A stretch of DNA of 64,000 nt from Moniliella sp. 'wahieum' (Eukaryota > Basidiomycota > Moniliellomycetes > Moniliellales > Moniliellaceae): the NCBI GenBank assembly GCA_003971905.1, contig RSEE01000027.1:558001-622000 (forward strand), given 5' to 3'. Positions 1-11,497 of the stretch are shown piece after piece (position 1 is the stretch's first letter; each line of letters starts with the position of its first letter). Both the position numbers and the translations under genes were made by a program. A model generated the notes under the pieces. The model was not told where the DNA came from. It saw nothing but the letters and a program-made list of their open reading frames with translations, and did not search any database.

Positions 1-1
1 A

Positions 2-2699
2 TTCAAGGCTATGGGCATAACAACGGACCGCGAAATCATCGAGACGGTAGCTGGAACGAAGGAGGCATTCCGCGAGCTGTTCAACAACTCGATCGAGGAG
101 GGATGCCGACTCAAGGTATTCACTCGAAGGCAGGCGCTCGACTACATTGGACGCAAGGTCCGTCGCATGATGCGTCCAGGCGTTCCCCGGCGGCCAGCGC
201 ACGAAGAGGCGCTAGAAGTGCTGGCCACCGTTGTGATAGCTCATGTGCCAGTTGAGAAGCTGAACTTCCGTCCCAAGGCGATCTATCTTTCCACGATGGT
301 ACGCCGCGTACTGGCCTTGTCCTGGACCCGAGCCAGGTCGAAGATCGAGACTACGTCGGCAACAAACGTCTCGAGCTGGCGGGGCAGTTGCTCTCGCTAT
401 TGTTCGAGGACATGTTTAAGAAATACAACTATGATCTCAAGATGTCCTTTGACAAGGTCATGAAGAAGCAGCACCGTGCAACTGAGTTTGATGCCAATCA
501 GCACCGCGCCTACCATGCCGACAACATTACTTCTGGTTTTGTCCGCGCCATCAGCACGGGCAACTGGAGTCTCAAGCGTTTCCGTATGGAGCGTGCAGGC
601 GTCACTCATCTTCTCTCTCGACTCAGCTACATCTCTGCCCTGGGTATGATGACACGCATCTCGTCTCAGTTTGAGAAAACGCGCAAGGTATCGGGTCCGC
701 GTGCATTGCAACCTTCACAGTGGGGAATGCTCTGTCCGTCTGATACGCCCGAAGGCGAAGCTTGTGGACTGGTGAAGAACCTGGCCCTCATGACCCATAT
801 CACGACTGAGATTGACGAAGCGCCACTCGAAAAGCTGGCTTATACCCTGGGATGCGAGGACGTGGCGCTGCTGACTGGCGCCGAAATGCACCACAAGGGC
901 AGTTTCCTAGTATTCCTCAATGGCCGAGTGATTGGCTTGACCCGCGCACCCACTCGCTTCATCGCCGCATTCCGCAAGTTGCGACGAACAGGCAAGATAT
1001 CGGAGTTTGTCAGTGTGCACACCAACACCCAACAGCAAGCTGTGGTGATTGCCTCTGATGGTGGGCGAGTGTGCCGCCCGATGATCATTGTCGACAATGG
1101 CAAGCCAAGGGTCAAGGACAGTCACATCGTACTCCTTAAGCGGGGGAGGATGTCGTTTGACGCCTTTTTAGCAAAAGGGTTAGTCGAGTACTTGGATGTG
1201 AACGAGGAGAATGACAGCTACATTGCCCTTTATGAGAAGGACATTCTCCCTGGGTATACTACCCATCTAGAAATTGAGCCGTTTACCATTCTTGGTGCGG
1301 TAGCCGGACTGATCCCATACCCCCATCACAACCAATCTCCTCGAAACACATATCAGTGCGCCATGGGTAAACAAGCCATTGGGGCAATTGGCTACAACCA
1401 GCTCAACCGGATTGACACATTGCTCTACCTGATGGTTTACCCCCAACAGCCAATGGTCAAGACCAAGACGATTGAACTGATTGGGTACGACAAGCTGCCT
1501 GCCGGTCAAAATGCGATGGTAGCGGTAATGAGCTACTCGGGGTACGATATTGAGGACGCGCTGATCATCAACAAGAGCTCGATTGACCGTGGCTTTGGGC
1601 GGTGTCAAGTGATGCGCAAGACAACCGTGCAGATCAAAGCGTACCCCAACGGACGAGTGACCGGATCGGAGATGTGCCCCAAGACGAACAGGGCAACGTG
1701 CCCTTCCGTTACCAGGTTCTAGAGGATGACGGTTTGGCCGCCGTCGGAGCCGAGGTGAGCGACGGGCAGGTGTACATCAATAAGCAATCGCCTGTCTTGG
1801 CCGCGGGCACGGGCGATATGGACCCGGGCATGGGGCGAATCCGGTGGTGATGGATACAAGGGCACCGCCCCAGCTACAAAACCAAAGTGCCTTCCTATGT
1901 TGACCAGATCATGATCACCGATAGCGATGGAGACCAGCAAATCATCAAGGCCCTCCTGCGCCAGACCCGCCGCCCCGAGTTGGGAGATAAGTTTTCATCC
2001 CGCCACGGGCAGAAGGGTGTATGCGGGCTAATCGTACGACAAGAAGATATGCCCTTTAGCGACCGGGGGATCTGCCCGGATATTATCATGAACCCCCACG
2101 GTTTCCCGTCGCGTATGACTGTGGGAAAGATGATCGAATTGCTTGCGGGCAAAGCGGGTGTGATCAGTGGGGAGCTCCAGTACGGCACCGCCTTTGGGGG
2201 CTCCAAGGTGGCAGATATGTCACGCATCTTGGTTGAAAACGGCTACAACTACGGTGGCAAAGAGTACATGACTTCGGGCATTACCGGCGAACCGATGGAG
2301 TGCTACGTGTACTTTGGCCCGATCTACTACCAGAAGCTGAAGCACATGGTGCAGGACAAGATGCATGCGCGTGCACGTGGGCCCCGTGCGCTGCTAACGC
2401 GCCAGCCACCGAGGGCCGTTCCCGCGATGGTGGCCTGCGTTTGGGAGAGATGGAACGGACTGTCTAATTGGGTACGGTGCCACCCACTTGCTCTTGGAGC
2501 GACTAATGATCTCTTCCGATACATTCTCGGTGGACGTGTGTCAACTTTGCGGCCTGGTGGGCTACAATGGCTACTGCGGCCATTGCAAGACGGGGGCGCA
2601 AGTGGCCAACATCACGGTGCCGTATGCGACTAAGCTGCTGTTCCAGGAACTGATGGCGATGCAGGTTGTGCCCCGCTGGTGCTGGAAGACTCAGTGTAA
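2..2699 (+). CDS. RPC2: RNA polymerase III second-largest subunit, 5'-truncated by the window edge
   Basis: This is the beta-like subunit of RNA polymerase III, which builds half of the active centre and transcribes tRNA and 5S rRNA genes in the nucleus. Visible landmarks are the fork-loop region with [13 protein letters not shown] (about 669-708), the invariant [16 protein letters not shown] stretch (721-770), [16 protein letters not shown] (about 1534-1581), the hybrid-binding segment with [15 protein letters not shown] (about 1977-2021) and the C-terminal zinc ribbon CQLC...CGHC (about 2539-2588). The spacing and SQFEKTRK context fit the Pol III paralogue better than Pol II. The N-terminal half lies outside the window. 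The reading frame breaks near 315, 1680, 1845, 2395 and 2675. The last break hides the natural C-terminus, which in the shifted frame ends at TAA 2697-2699. No introns are needed to explain the breaks, so they look like base-call errors. An intronless essential gene is expected to be intact. Confidence 0.93.
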
Positions 2700-3070
2700 G
2701 TGATGTCCCGTCTGTCGATGTCGCGTATCTTCAAACCAAAAGCCTGTCAACCAACAACACATGTACTCTACTACATCATACACATACCATCCCACACTAA
2801 GCAAGACGAGCACATCCCAGATATCATATCGCATCTTCGATCTCATAGCGCCCCCGCCATTTCATCCAACACATACATGTCGTGCGATATCAGCTGTGGC
2901 GTTTTGCGATGTCTTGAAATGGGTTACATCGGATGTGAGCCTAGGAGAGGATGGGTATAGGGTGTAGGGTCGTAGGTGGGTTTTTATGCATCTGCGGGGC
3001 GCACTTGTCGCGAGCGGCGCGTCATGGGGCCTGTTTAAAAAAGAGGCAAAAATAGGACGCCCTGTCGGGT
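2700..3070. other. Intergenic region between RPC2 and tRNA-Arg
   Basis: No gene is recognised. It contains the 3' flank of RPC2, which is lower in GC than the gene, and the short 3' flank of the minus-strand tRNA. A T-run terminator for the tRNA on the minus strand (an A run just below 3071 on the plus strand) is weak: the nearest is the AAAAAAGAGGCAAAAA stretch around 3038-3053. Confidence 0.5.
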
Positions 3071-3151
3071 CGAACGACGCAGGGGTCGAACCTGCAACCT
3101 CCTGATTACAACCAGTCGTAGTCAGACGCGCTACCATTGCGCCAGCCGTCC
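3071..3151 (-). tRNA. tRNA-Arg (anticodon ACG) with a 9-nt intron
   Basis: Read on the minus strand from 3151, a full cloverleaf folds. The acceptor stem GGACGGC pairs with GTCGTTC (two G-T wobbles). The D stem is GCGC/GCGC with loop AATGGTA. The anticodon stem is TCTGA/TCAGG, the T stem GCAGG/CCTGC with loop TTCGACC, and the discriminator base is G at 3071. The anticodon loop is CT-ACG-A, followed by an intron at 3107-3115 inserted at the canonical position after base 37, then A38. Removing it leaves a standard 72-nt tRNA. An anticodon A34 would be edited to inosine to read CGU/CGC/CGA. The internal promoter boxes (GGCGCAATGG as A box, GGTTCGACCCC as B box) are well kept. The sequence is a single copy within the window. 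Confidence 0.93.
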
Positions 3152-3623
3152 TCTGTGTCCTCACTCTTAGCTTTCCACTTGGCTCCGCATACCCCTTTCG
3201 TGCGAGAGACGTGAAAATGCTGCCGACTTTTTCGTGTTGCCCTCATTTGCCCTATACCGCATCTCCATATCATTGACAGACAGCTTAAGGTAGAGACAAA
3301 GAAACGCTACCCCTATCAGTTGCGCTCATCCGGCGGGTGATGTTTGCTCGTGCCAACCCAATTAAGAGACCACAGTGGAGTCGCCAGCAGGTCGGGACGC
3401 GCGTTTTTAGTATATCGAGACGAGACGAGATGTTATCACGAGAAAAACGGAAAAGATTTAATGTATGTTTTCTCAAAAGGAAAGGGAGAGAGCGCTATAA
3501 CTTCATGTGCGACGTGGGATGTGTGAAAGAAGTGTACCGAGAGACCCGCTCCTTTGATGAGAAAAGTGTGCCGAAAAAACCCCTGTTTGGTGCTGTGCGA
3601 ACAGCGTTTGAAAAAAATACAAA
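3152..3623. other. Intergenic region with no recognisable gene
   Basis: Short open frames occur on both strands (for example 3337-3660 plus), but their composition is lysine/arginine-rich and unconserved. The stretch is lower in GC than neighbouring genes. It probably carries the tRNA 5' flank and the 3' untranslated region of the minus-strand transporter. Confidence 0.4.
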
Positions 3624-5352
3624 CTACGCCATGGTATATGAGAGGACATGGAGGCGGTAACTAATACCGGTTACCGGCGAAGAAAGAAGTGGAGATACCA
3701 TAGGATGACCACGCTTGGCAAACAAGTAAAAGGAGAGAGAAACCAAACTGAACCCCCATCCCCAAGCCAGCCTGTGGTAAACGGGAAAGGCAAGAAGGGA
3801 AGACACAAAGCCTCCCAGCCAGAAGAAGAGAAAGAGAAGGCTCACTTTGCTCATGTCGTGCATGGGCACCGCGGTAACCCATATAATGTGTGATGAAGAC
3901 ATGGGATATGAAAAAGGGGATTTAGTAGTGAACCTCGGATATATGGTACCAAAGGGGGCAACGTACGCTTAGCAGTAGGGCCATGGTGACGAAGCATCCG
4001 AATCCGAGTACACCCGATCCTATGTCCACGGCGATCCAGTGGCGGTGGTGCTGTGCCGCCCATCCGAGGATGAGGAACCCTCCAATTGAAGCAGAACCCC
4101 AACGAGGGCCAACAGCAAATATGGGAGATGATGGCCTACTGTTGGAAGGCGTGTTCCCGTATTTCCGAAAGAATTGTGCCAACGTAAAAAGAACGATAAT
4201 GAGAGCGCACCTAAGAGGAATGCGATGATAAAGGGATGTAGTGAAGGACGACCAGACCCATGGAACGATAGTTGTACACTACAGGGTAGAGGAAAACCAG
4301 CATCAACAGAATGACCACAAAGACAGCAGACAGAAGGGACAGGCGAAAGATACGAGAAGGACGAAGTAATTCTTATGAATCTGTGCAAACGGTTGAAGGA
4401 GAAAATGCCTAATGGGCTTGGTTCTTGGTGTCGTTGACGACGTGGGGCTGATCATGGCACTGCGATCAGCAGCATTGTGAGGCAGCTGCAAGCGGCAAAA
4501 TCGACAGAACGTCTCGGGGAGGAAGAGAAAGGTGATGCAGAAGGCCACGCCCCAGAAACGGGCAGTAACGACGAAGATCCAGCGCCAATGGGGCTGGAGA
4601 TGGTGTGGATGTAATCGATCGACCATCCAGCCGGTGAGAAGAGGCGAAATCACTAAACCAAGCAGCAAGGAGAGCAAAACGAATACATCACCAAACCCGA
4701 GAGGCGGGAAGGAACAAGTCCCCAACCACCCCTAACACCACTGCCATCCCCTCCTCCCCCCAATCCAGCCAAAAAGCGAAAAAATCATTCTGGCCACGGA
4801 CTTGGTCCAGATACAAACCAGGTTGAAAACGAGGAAGATCACACTGCTGATGAGGAGCGCAGGACGGCGGCCATGCCACTCTGAAATCGCCCACCAGAAT
4901 GGAGTAACTGGGAAGAAGAAGGGTTAGTCGATGTATGCTAAGACCAAAGTGAATACCCTTTGGAAGTAAGTAACATACCCAAGGATATCCCAAGTGGAAA
5001 AACACAAAATATCAGGATCTGCCGAGGGTCGCCCTGAGCAAGCCCATAGTAACTGCCCATCAAAGCAAGGGCTGGGATGACCGAAGTACAAGCGAGTGAG
5101 ACTGTGAAAAGGATGAAAAGCATGAAACAAAGGGTAAAAATTTTGTAGAGCAACGGCCAGTTGCAAGGCAACTCAGGGTCAATGAAGGGCTTGGGAACAA
5201 ACGAGGGAGTATACAGGGATTGATGTTTCGCCTCTTCGCCAACAGGGGGCTCGATGATCAGAGTGCTGACTTTCCTGGGCAAGGCCTGGACTAATAATGG
5301 TGTTACTGTGCGAAGGAGACACATGAGGAGGTGTATCTGGGTTCCCTTCCAT
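3624..5352 (-). CDS. MFS transporter, drug:H+ antiporter (DHA1-like), frame-broken
   Basis: Twelve-helix plasma-membrane antiporters of this family export toxic compounds or polyamines. Going 5' to 3' on the minus strand: a cytosolic tail from a candidate ATG at 5352; the pre-TM1 signature PFIDPELPCNWPLLYK (about 5170); hydrophobic helices around 5010-5150; the loop motif TPFWWAISEWHGRRPALL in the exon after an intron at 4918-4978; SPLLTGWMVDRL with HWRWIF near 4560-4660; a PET motif (FLPETF) near 4505-4525; helices around 4200-4330; a GFG-containing helix (SGVLGFGCFV) near 3980-4010; and a last helix pair near 3720-3830 containing AFPVYHRLAWGWG. The order and spacing match fungal DHA1 proteins. 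At least four frame changes occur; one is the intron and the others look like indels. The start is uncertain because the upstream Pro/Gln-rich frames could be an N-terminal extension. The substrate cannot be inferred. Confidence 0.75.
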
Positions 5353-5532
5353 CTTGGCGGCTGGCTCAGCCGTTAAATAAGTTGGATCCACAGTGGAGGC
5401 AGGCGGTTGAGTCCCCCACAATAGATCCGTGAGCTGGAGTAGTGAAGAGAGCTAAAGTGGGATCACTGATGGACGTATCGGTCTTGGGGGTCACGGTTGC
5501 CTTCAAGCTCGAGTTGCGGTGCGTTGTCCCTG

Positions 5533-6759
5533 TCATTTTGTCCGCGCCTCTCTCATGACGATTACCATTAGTAGGAATAAGTTTCTCCTCACTCTCCCCG
5601 CTTGCTCCGTAATAGAAGTGCCTTCGCGATGAGAAGAAATTGGGACGGAGAGCAGACTAGTTTTCCCCTTTTGGGTAGGCTCACCAACAGTCGTCACGGA
5701 ATCCACACACACGAGTGTCTGTTGCGGGAGAGACAAGAGCTCTGGAGCGTCACCGTGAGGGCGCTCAGAACGTTGGACATTAGTATAGGCTTGCCGCACC
5801 TTGGGCCGAGTAAAGGAAGTAGAAGAAACGACATCTCTGTTGGCAAGGGACTGATCCGACGGTTGCTCAAAATTAGCGAATGAGTGGGCGTCCCCCCTCC
5901 GGTTACAACAGCATTTCCTATCGTTTGGTGCTCAGTAGAGAATAAACGGGATGGGGTGCTGCCGCTGGCATTGCCCTCACGAAGGGAATGCTGCATATGG
6001 GGGTTGCTCGAGGCTTGGTTGACCCCCATTCCCACCTCCGTGGCTCTGTGTGGAGGGATTTTGTACAGTCCAGGTTTGGTATACGACCGGGGATCCGTCA
6101 TTCGACCTGTTGCTCACCGTTGAGGGTCCCGCGGTTTGAGCCAGGTTTGGACTGGGGACCACATTTCCCGAGCCTGAGTGTTGGAGGTAGACGACATGCT
6201 TCTCAGGTGTCCCCTCCTGTCCCTGAGAAACAGTCCGGGTAATCACATCAGGGGGGCTTTGGGTGGGTAAGAGTTGAAACTGGGTGCGGCTCGCGTCCAG
6301 CTGGCCTTGTGGATGGGGCTGCTGCTGCGGGTTGGGGAGCACCTGAACATGCCTCGATGGGAGGGTTGCTGAATGGTGCGGTATTCCACGTGGGGGGCAC
6401 TGGGAGCTTGGCTTGGGAGAACGTGCGTGGTTGTGCTGATGACGGTGGGGCTGTCTTGCCCAGAGAGGGGCTGAGAGCGAGGGGGGCGAGGCGCCTGGGA
6501 TGGACATTGGATCCGAGGGTGGCCTGGTCCGTGAATGCGGTCTGGGCGGGTGGGGCGATCCATAGGTCGTTGCGGGGCGGAGGGTGGCTGGGGCAGGTGG
6601 TGGGGATGGACTGGGCGGTGGGCCAGAGGGGTGGTGGAAACGCGCGAGAGGCACTAGCAACGGACTGCATCTACCCGGCCAGCTGCAAGGGGCGTGCCGA
6701 TGCCACGCGCGGTGGGCTGTGCTGCCGTCCCAATTCCCGCCCTTGGCGCCCGGGCGCAT
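5533..6759 (-). CDS. Pro/Gln/Ser-rich open region, possible disordered protein or N-terminal extension
   Basis: On the minus strand a long open frame covers 6759-5977 and rich Ser/Thr/Gln frames continue to about 5533. The composition (PQQQPHPQGQL, PSPSPPPAPA) is typical of disordered regulatory segments. No domain is recognisable and no convincing start codon stands out. It lies between the NCA2 3' end and the transporter 5' end, all on the same strand. It could therefore be the disordered tail of the transporter, a separate gene, or fortuitous open sequence in GC-rich DNA. I do not assign a function. Confidence 0.3.
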
Positions 6760-6815
6760 GCAGGCGACATATAGAACGCAGCTCTATCCAGTGCACATCA
6801 TCCATTCCTGTCCGA

Positions 6816-9311
6816 CTACAATGCCAGGAGAGGCGCCAGGTGTGGCGCAGGTGCACCAGTGCCTGGGCGCGCCTGTCGACCAGCAGGCGCGCGGTGCGCT
6901 GGTCGCCGCGCACCCGCGCCCGGCGGCGAGGCCAACGCCAGCGGCGACGCTCGCTCCAAGCACCGGATGTCCTCCAGCAGATCGTGCAGCAGCGCCTTGC
7001 GCGCCGCCTTGCTGTGGCGCGCCGTGCTCGTGGACGCGACCAGCGCCGGCGCCACCGCCCGCAGCGACGTGAGGTCCAGCAGCAGCGCGCCGTGCACGTA
7101 CGCCCCTTCCGCCTCGCCCTCCTCGGGTCCCAGCGCCAGCAGCGCCGCCTCAATGCCTCGCACAGCCCTCCATGCCGTGAAGCGTGCTGCCTCGGCACGC
7201 GACCGAGCCGAGCCCTGCCCCACCCCCGCCACTTGCTCTCGCAGCCAGGATTGCGCGACGTACAGGATCCCCAGCGCGGGGCTGAGCCCCACTGCCCCCA
7301 ACACGAGCTGCTGGCTGGCCAGCAACCGGTCGATCCCATTCATCGCTAGTTCCAGATCCACCTTTGCCTTTTGCAGTGAATCAGCGCCGGGCGCACCAGC
7401 GATCCCGTCAGGAGGTTGTACATGGGCGACTAGGTGTGGGGGTTAGCTTCATGACCAAATCAGTGCCATCAGTGCAGAAGGAAGCGGGCAGCACGTACCT
7501 TGAGCTGTTCCTCGTATACAGTCATCACCGGCGACAAGTCTCCCATCTTGACCCTCTGGGCCATCTCGTTAATCTGCTCGGTGGAGAGATTGGATGTTAT
7601 GCTGGAGGCGTGGGGTGGTGGCGCATATCCTGTGCGAAGGCAGTGACCATCCGAGCCAACGAAGCTTGGTCCGACTCGAGCGAGAGTGGCGCAGTGAGCG
7701 TTTGCCCCCCGCACCGTTGGAGCGTACGAACAAAATTGGCCACCGGGTTCCCAGATCCAATTGACGATCAAACCCCTTCGCCGTGTCCCACGCAGCCCAC
7801 ATGGTCGACTTGAGCGTAGCGCGATTGGCATGACAAGGCGGTAGGTGGTATACCCGACTAAGGGGTAGCCCAACAGCTTGATCCAGATCCGGCTCCACCA
7901 CGCGGGCACACTCAAGCCCAAGGGCGCAGCGTTGTACAACCCCAAAGCCCTGGCAGCCGTGGTCTGCGCTATGCCTTCGGTTCCTGCGATGTTTAATCCC
8001 GTGGTCAAAACCCCTTCAGAGCGTCAAGCGCGGTCACCGCAACCCCCCATTCTCCCCGAAAACGGAGACTGCCTCCGTTTGCGCGGAAAAGAACAAGGAT
8101 CGCAACTGTTGTGCTTGGCCCAAGCTTAGAGCAAACGGATCCTCGTCACTCGAGGCAACGGAGGATCCCACCTTCTGCAAGCCAGCGGCCGTGTAACCAA
8201 TGGCGATAGCGAGTTGACGGATGTGGTCTTGCAGCGCTCGTTCCTTGGCCCTGGCCTCGTCCCGCATCAGGCGCAGTGGAAGGGTCAAGAGCGAACGAGG
8301 GTCAGCAGCATCCGACGCAACTCACGGGTTGCTTTTCCCACACTCCGTGCCACCTGAGCATCAAGCCCTTGACCTTTGGAGCCACATTGTCCAAGTAGTT
8401 GGACAGCCTGTAACCGACACACCGTCATCCTCGGGTCGGAGAACGGAGCGAAGGTCAATTCCGGCATTCCCCATCCGATAAGCAATCGACCTTTCTGGGG
8501 CAGCCCAGAGCCCCGAAGCCGAGCTACCTTGCTGCCCGGCCATGCTCCAAGGGAAAAGGCAAAGAGGATGACTGCAGGTTGCTTTTTCAGCAGGGTAAGG
8601 GTACTTGTCACCTCGTCGAGCCTCGGAAGGGGTACTCTCGGCCTGTGGTGCGACAGATGCGCTTCTCAAGCTTTGGGATGCGCTTTCATGTCGAAGCGGA
8701 AGGAGGATCAAGCCCGCAAGTTGGCGTGCTGCATCCATACATCGCACAGGCAACGTTTGGGCAAAGTACACCAATGTTGATTGGGTCTCGTCATGGATTG
8801 TGCGCCAGGTCCAATTGCGTTCCCTCGAAGCATGCGCTTCCGACAGCAGAGACTGCAGCACAAGAGCATGCACCACCGCACTGAGTCGTTCCAGCGCATC
8901 TCCCGCACCAGAAGCTGTAGTAGAGTAGGCCCCTGAACCCTGCACCTGTTCGAGCCGAATGAAGATGTTTCGAAGCTGGTCCAGCGCAGCCAAAGTTTCT
9001 GCTCCCCAGGTAAGGACTTGCGATTGGCACCGAGATCCAGCGCGAGGGAAGCCGTCTTGGGCGTCTTGACTTCCTCCTCCAGTGAGGTGACAGATGCTAC
9101 GTCCTGCCCGATCGGCACGGAGGAAGGGAGAGTCGCTGTAGATCAGCCAGGATACTGGCCAGCTCAGCATCATTTCCCCCCGAGTGGATGATAAGGACGC
9201 GACCGCGCCCACAAATGACCCCGTACGAGCCTCGATGCGCGCGTCTAGACGCACCCCCCGTCTCGAAGTAAGTCGAGCGGCAGAGATGCCATGGGCGATG
9301 GTGGTGGGCAT
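6816..9311 (-). CDS. NCA2: Nuclear control of ATPase protein 2 (NCA2-like), frame-broken
   Basis: NCA2 proteins are mitochondrial membrane proteins that, in yeast, influence expression of the mitochondrially encoded ATP synthase subunits 6 and 8. The diagnostic block sits at 7560-7270: KMGDLSPVMTVYEEQLK, then DLELAMNGIDRLLASQQ, then LGAVGLSPALGILYVAQSW, matching the family's conserved centre and hydrophobic segment. Upstream, about 7800-8000, are a WWSRIWIKLLGYPLVGY-type membrane segment and an NWIWEPG motif. The N-terminal half (8034-9311) is divergent and begins at a candidate ATG at 9311 (MPTTIAHGISAARL). The C-terminus is ambiguous: one frame stops at 6816, and a shifted frame with an Arg-rich tail runs on to about 6780. 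Several one-base frame changes interrupt it, plus a probable intron near 7440-7500. MIC60 lies 326 bp upstream on the same strand. Confidence 0.85.
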
Positions 9312-9636
9312 GTGGCAGGTATTGGCTACTGCATAATCAACCTCGCTCTCCTATCATCGTCGGCCCAACAATTATTCCGGCCCCCAAACCCTAATGTTCG
9401 TGTCGGGCCTGGGCCTCTTCCAGCGCTTGTTCGTTCCGCGCTTTTGAGCCCGTCCTCAACCGTTGAGCAACATTTCGAGCGTCTTGAAGGCGTCATCCAC
9501 TCTACCCACCCATATCTGTCCGGATCTTCTACATCCCATTGCGCGGCTATCGCACCACACTTTCAAGCCCACAAGAACGTTACGGCTATGGCTAATGAAT
9601 GATTTGGGGCATCGCTCTCATTTTGCACGAAAACTT
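9312..9636. other. Intergenic region between MIC60 3' end and NCA2 start
   Basis: This 325-bp spacer must hold the MIC60 terminator and the NCA2 promoter, since both genes run leftwards. Pyrimidine/purine content is mixed and I see no clear TATA element. Open frames here have no recognisable product. Confidence 0.5.
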
Positions 9637-11497
9637 TTAGGCCAACAGCAAAGACTCGAACCGGGACTCGGTCTTGATCGTCTCGATGGCCTGCTGCACC
9701 TCGAGCCGGGTCCGAGCGGCAGCGAGCCAATCCTGGGCAATCAGGGCAGGCCATCCCTCGAGCCCCGTGAGGCAGCGGTAGCAGTCGCGAGCTGGTTGTG
9801 CTCGAGGGCGTTGCGAGCAACAGCGACAGCATTCGCAGTCTGGTTGTTCCGCGTGAAGGCAGCGTTGTACGACAGCAGTGGTCCGAGCACTGCAGATGTA
9901 GCATGTGCAATGGGACCGGCTTCGGGAGGACCAAGGAGGCGCTGAGCAGCGCAGGTGCCACACGATCCACAAACCATACGTTCAAGTACGGCGCCGAGGC
10001 CACCCCCGTGTCCGGAGCCGATTGGCTGTCAAGCCAGTCGAGCAGAGGTGTACAGGGCCTCCGTCTTGTGCGCCTCCCCATCCGTCTTCCCCACCGACAA
10101 GACAGCCTCCTTGAGCGCCCGCAGCTCCTCCCGGAACGGCTGGGGCGGTGCAGCAGCCGACTCGCCTGGGGTGAGAGTGGCATGCTCCAGAGCGCTCGTG
10201 GCGTTCTGCAGCTGCCGCAACCGCGACGCATCGTCCCGTGCTTTGGCCTCGGCAGCCGTAGCATCTTGCAGGTTGGAGACCTGCTTGGCCAGGTCGTTCA
10301 AGCGAGCCAGACGTCCGCCGCGTTCCTGCTCGACCCTCTGGCCAATCTCGTCGATCCACCGTTTCTGAAGGGCCACACCCAGGGCAACGACCTCGTTGTA
10401 CAGCCGCTCGTGGATGAGAGCGGCCTGGCTCGTAAGCTCCGCCTTCAGCTTTTTCTCCGCCTCCGACTGCAGTGCCTTGGACTGGGCCTGGAGACGTGCC
10501 TCCCATGCTGCATCGCTCTCACCTGCCTGGCGCACTGCCGTGTCATGCTGCGCCTTGAGCTGAACCTCGTACTTGGATTGCAAGTTCTTCAGTTCCTTAT
10601 CCAGCCGCTGTTGTTCTGCTGCCGCCTTGATCTCATCCACGCGGGCGGTGAGTTTGCGCAAGTCGGCCTGGGCCTCGCGCAGCGCACCGGCCGCACGCGT
10701 GCTACCCGCCTCGCCGGCCGGGGTGGCAGCTACAACCCGGCAAGCTCATCGATCGTCGTAGCCAACTCGCGAATGATGGGTTCGGCCGGACCCGAGGTCA
10801 CACTGCCTGCCAGCGACGGTAGCTTAATCGCTCCTGTGGGGGGCGGAGACTGGCAGCAGGGCGTCTTCGGGCTTAAGACGACGGTCGCTCGGGCCTGGAG
10901 AGTGAGCAACCAGGCCGACTGGCTTCTTCTCTCGGGCTTTTCCGCACTCAATTGGGCCTTGGCCTGAGCTGCAGCCTCCTGCGCCTTGGCCGCGAGTGCA
11001 TCCACCTTGGAAGCCGCAGGCTCCTCCTTTGGCGCCGGCGGAGGGGGCGGCTCGACGCGCAGGTCGCCCTTGGCAACATCCTGCTTGGGAACCGCAGGCC
11101 CCTTAACCTTGACAGGTGCGATCACGACGGCGTCCTTGTCATCCTCCGCCTGCTCACCCGTGAGGTATGCGTACACGCTCTTGCCCTTATCGTAGATAGA
11201 CTGAGCGCCCTCCGCAACGGTCCGCACAGCAGCCACAGCATCGTCAATGTTGTGGTCTCGAAGAAGTCGAGAGTGCGTGCGCCATAGGGCACATTCTCCG
11301 CAAAGAAATCGGCGTAGCGGTCACTCTGTGCGCTGGCCACGACAGACAGGCCGTAGAAGGCCGTCACGCCGGTCAGGGAGTAGAAGATGAAGCGGCGACC
11401 GGTCCTGCGGGCGCAGGGGCACCAGGCGTGGAATAGGCGCGTACACCAGCACGCAGGGGAGCTACAGCACCGCGCACGCGCAAGAGGCAGCACTCAT
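9637..11497 (-). CDS. MIC60: MICOS complex subunit Mic60 (mitofilin), frame-broken
   Basis: Mic60 is the core MICOS subunit that forms cristae junctions in the mitochondrial inner membrane. A candidate ATG at 11497 starts a basic presequence (about 11380-11490, with RGAVAPLRAGVRAYST). It is followed by the transmembrane segment RRFIFYSLTGVTAFYGLSVV and the family's post-TM motif YADFFAENVPYG (about 11270-11395). A Pro-rich linker (about 11030-11070) leads to a long coiled coil (10060-10660). The mitofilin signature lies near 10285-10385 (LQKRWIDEIGQRVEQERGGR). The C-terminal domain ends EVQQAIETIKTESRFESLL at stop 9637-9639. One base appears to be missing near 11398, between presequence and TM segment, and further shifts fall near 10700 and 10000-10100. 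Overall length and domain order match fungal Mic60. Confidence 0.92.
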
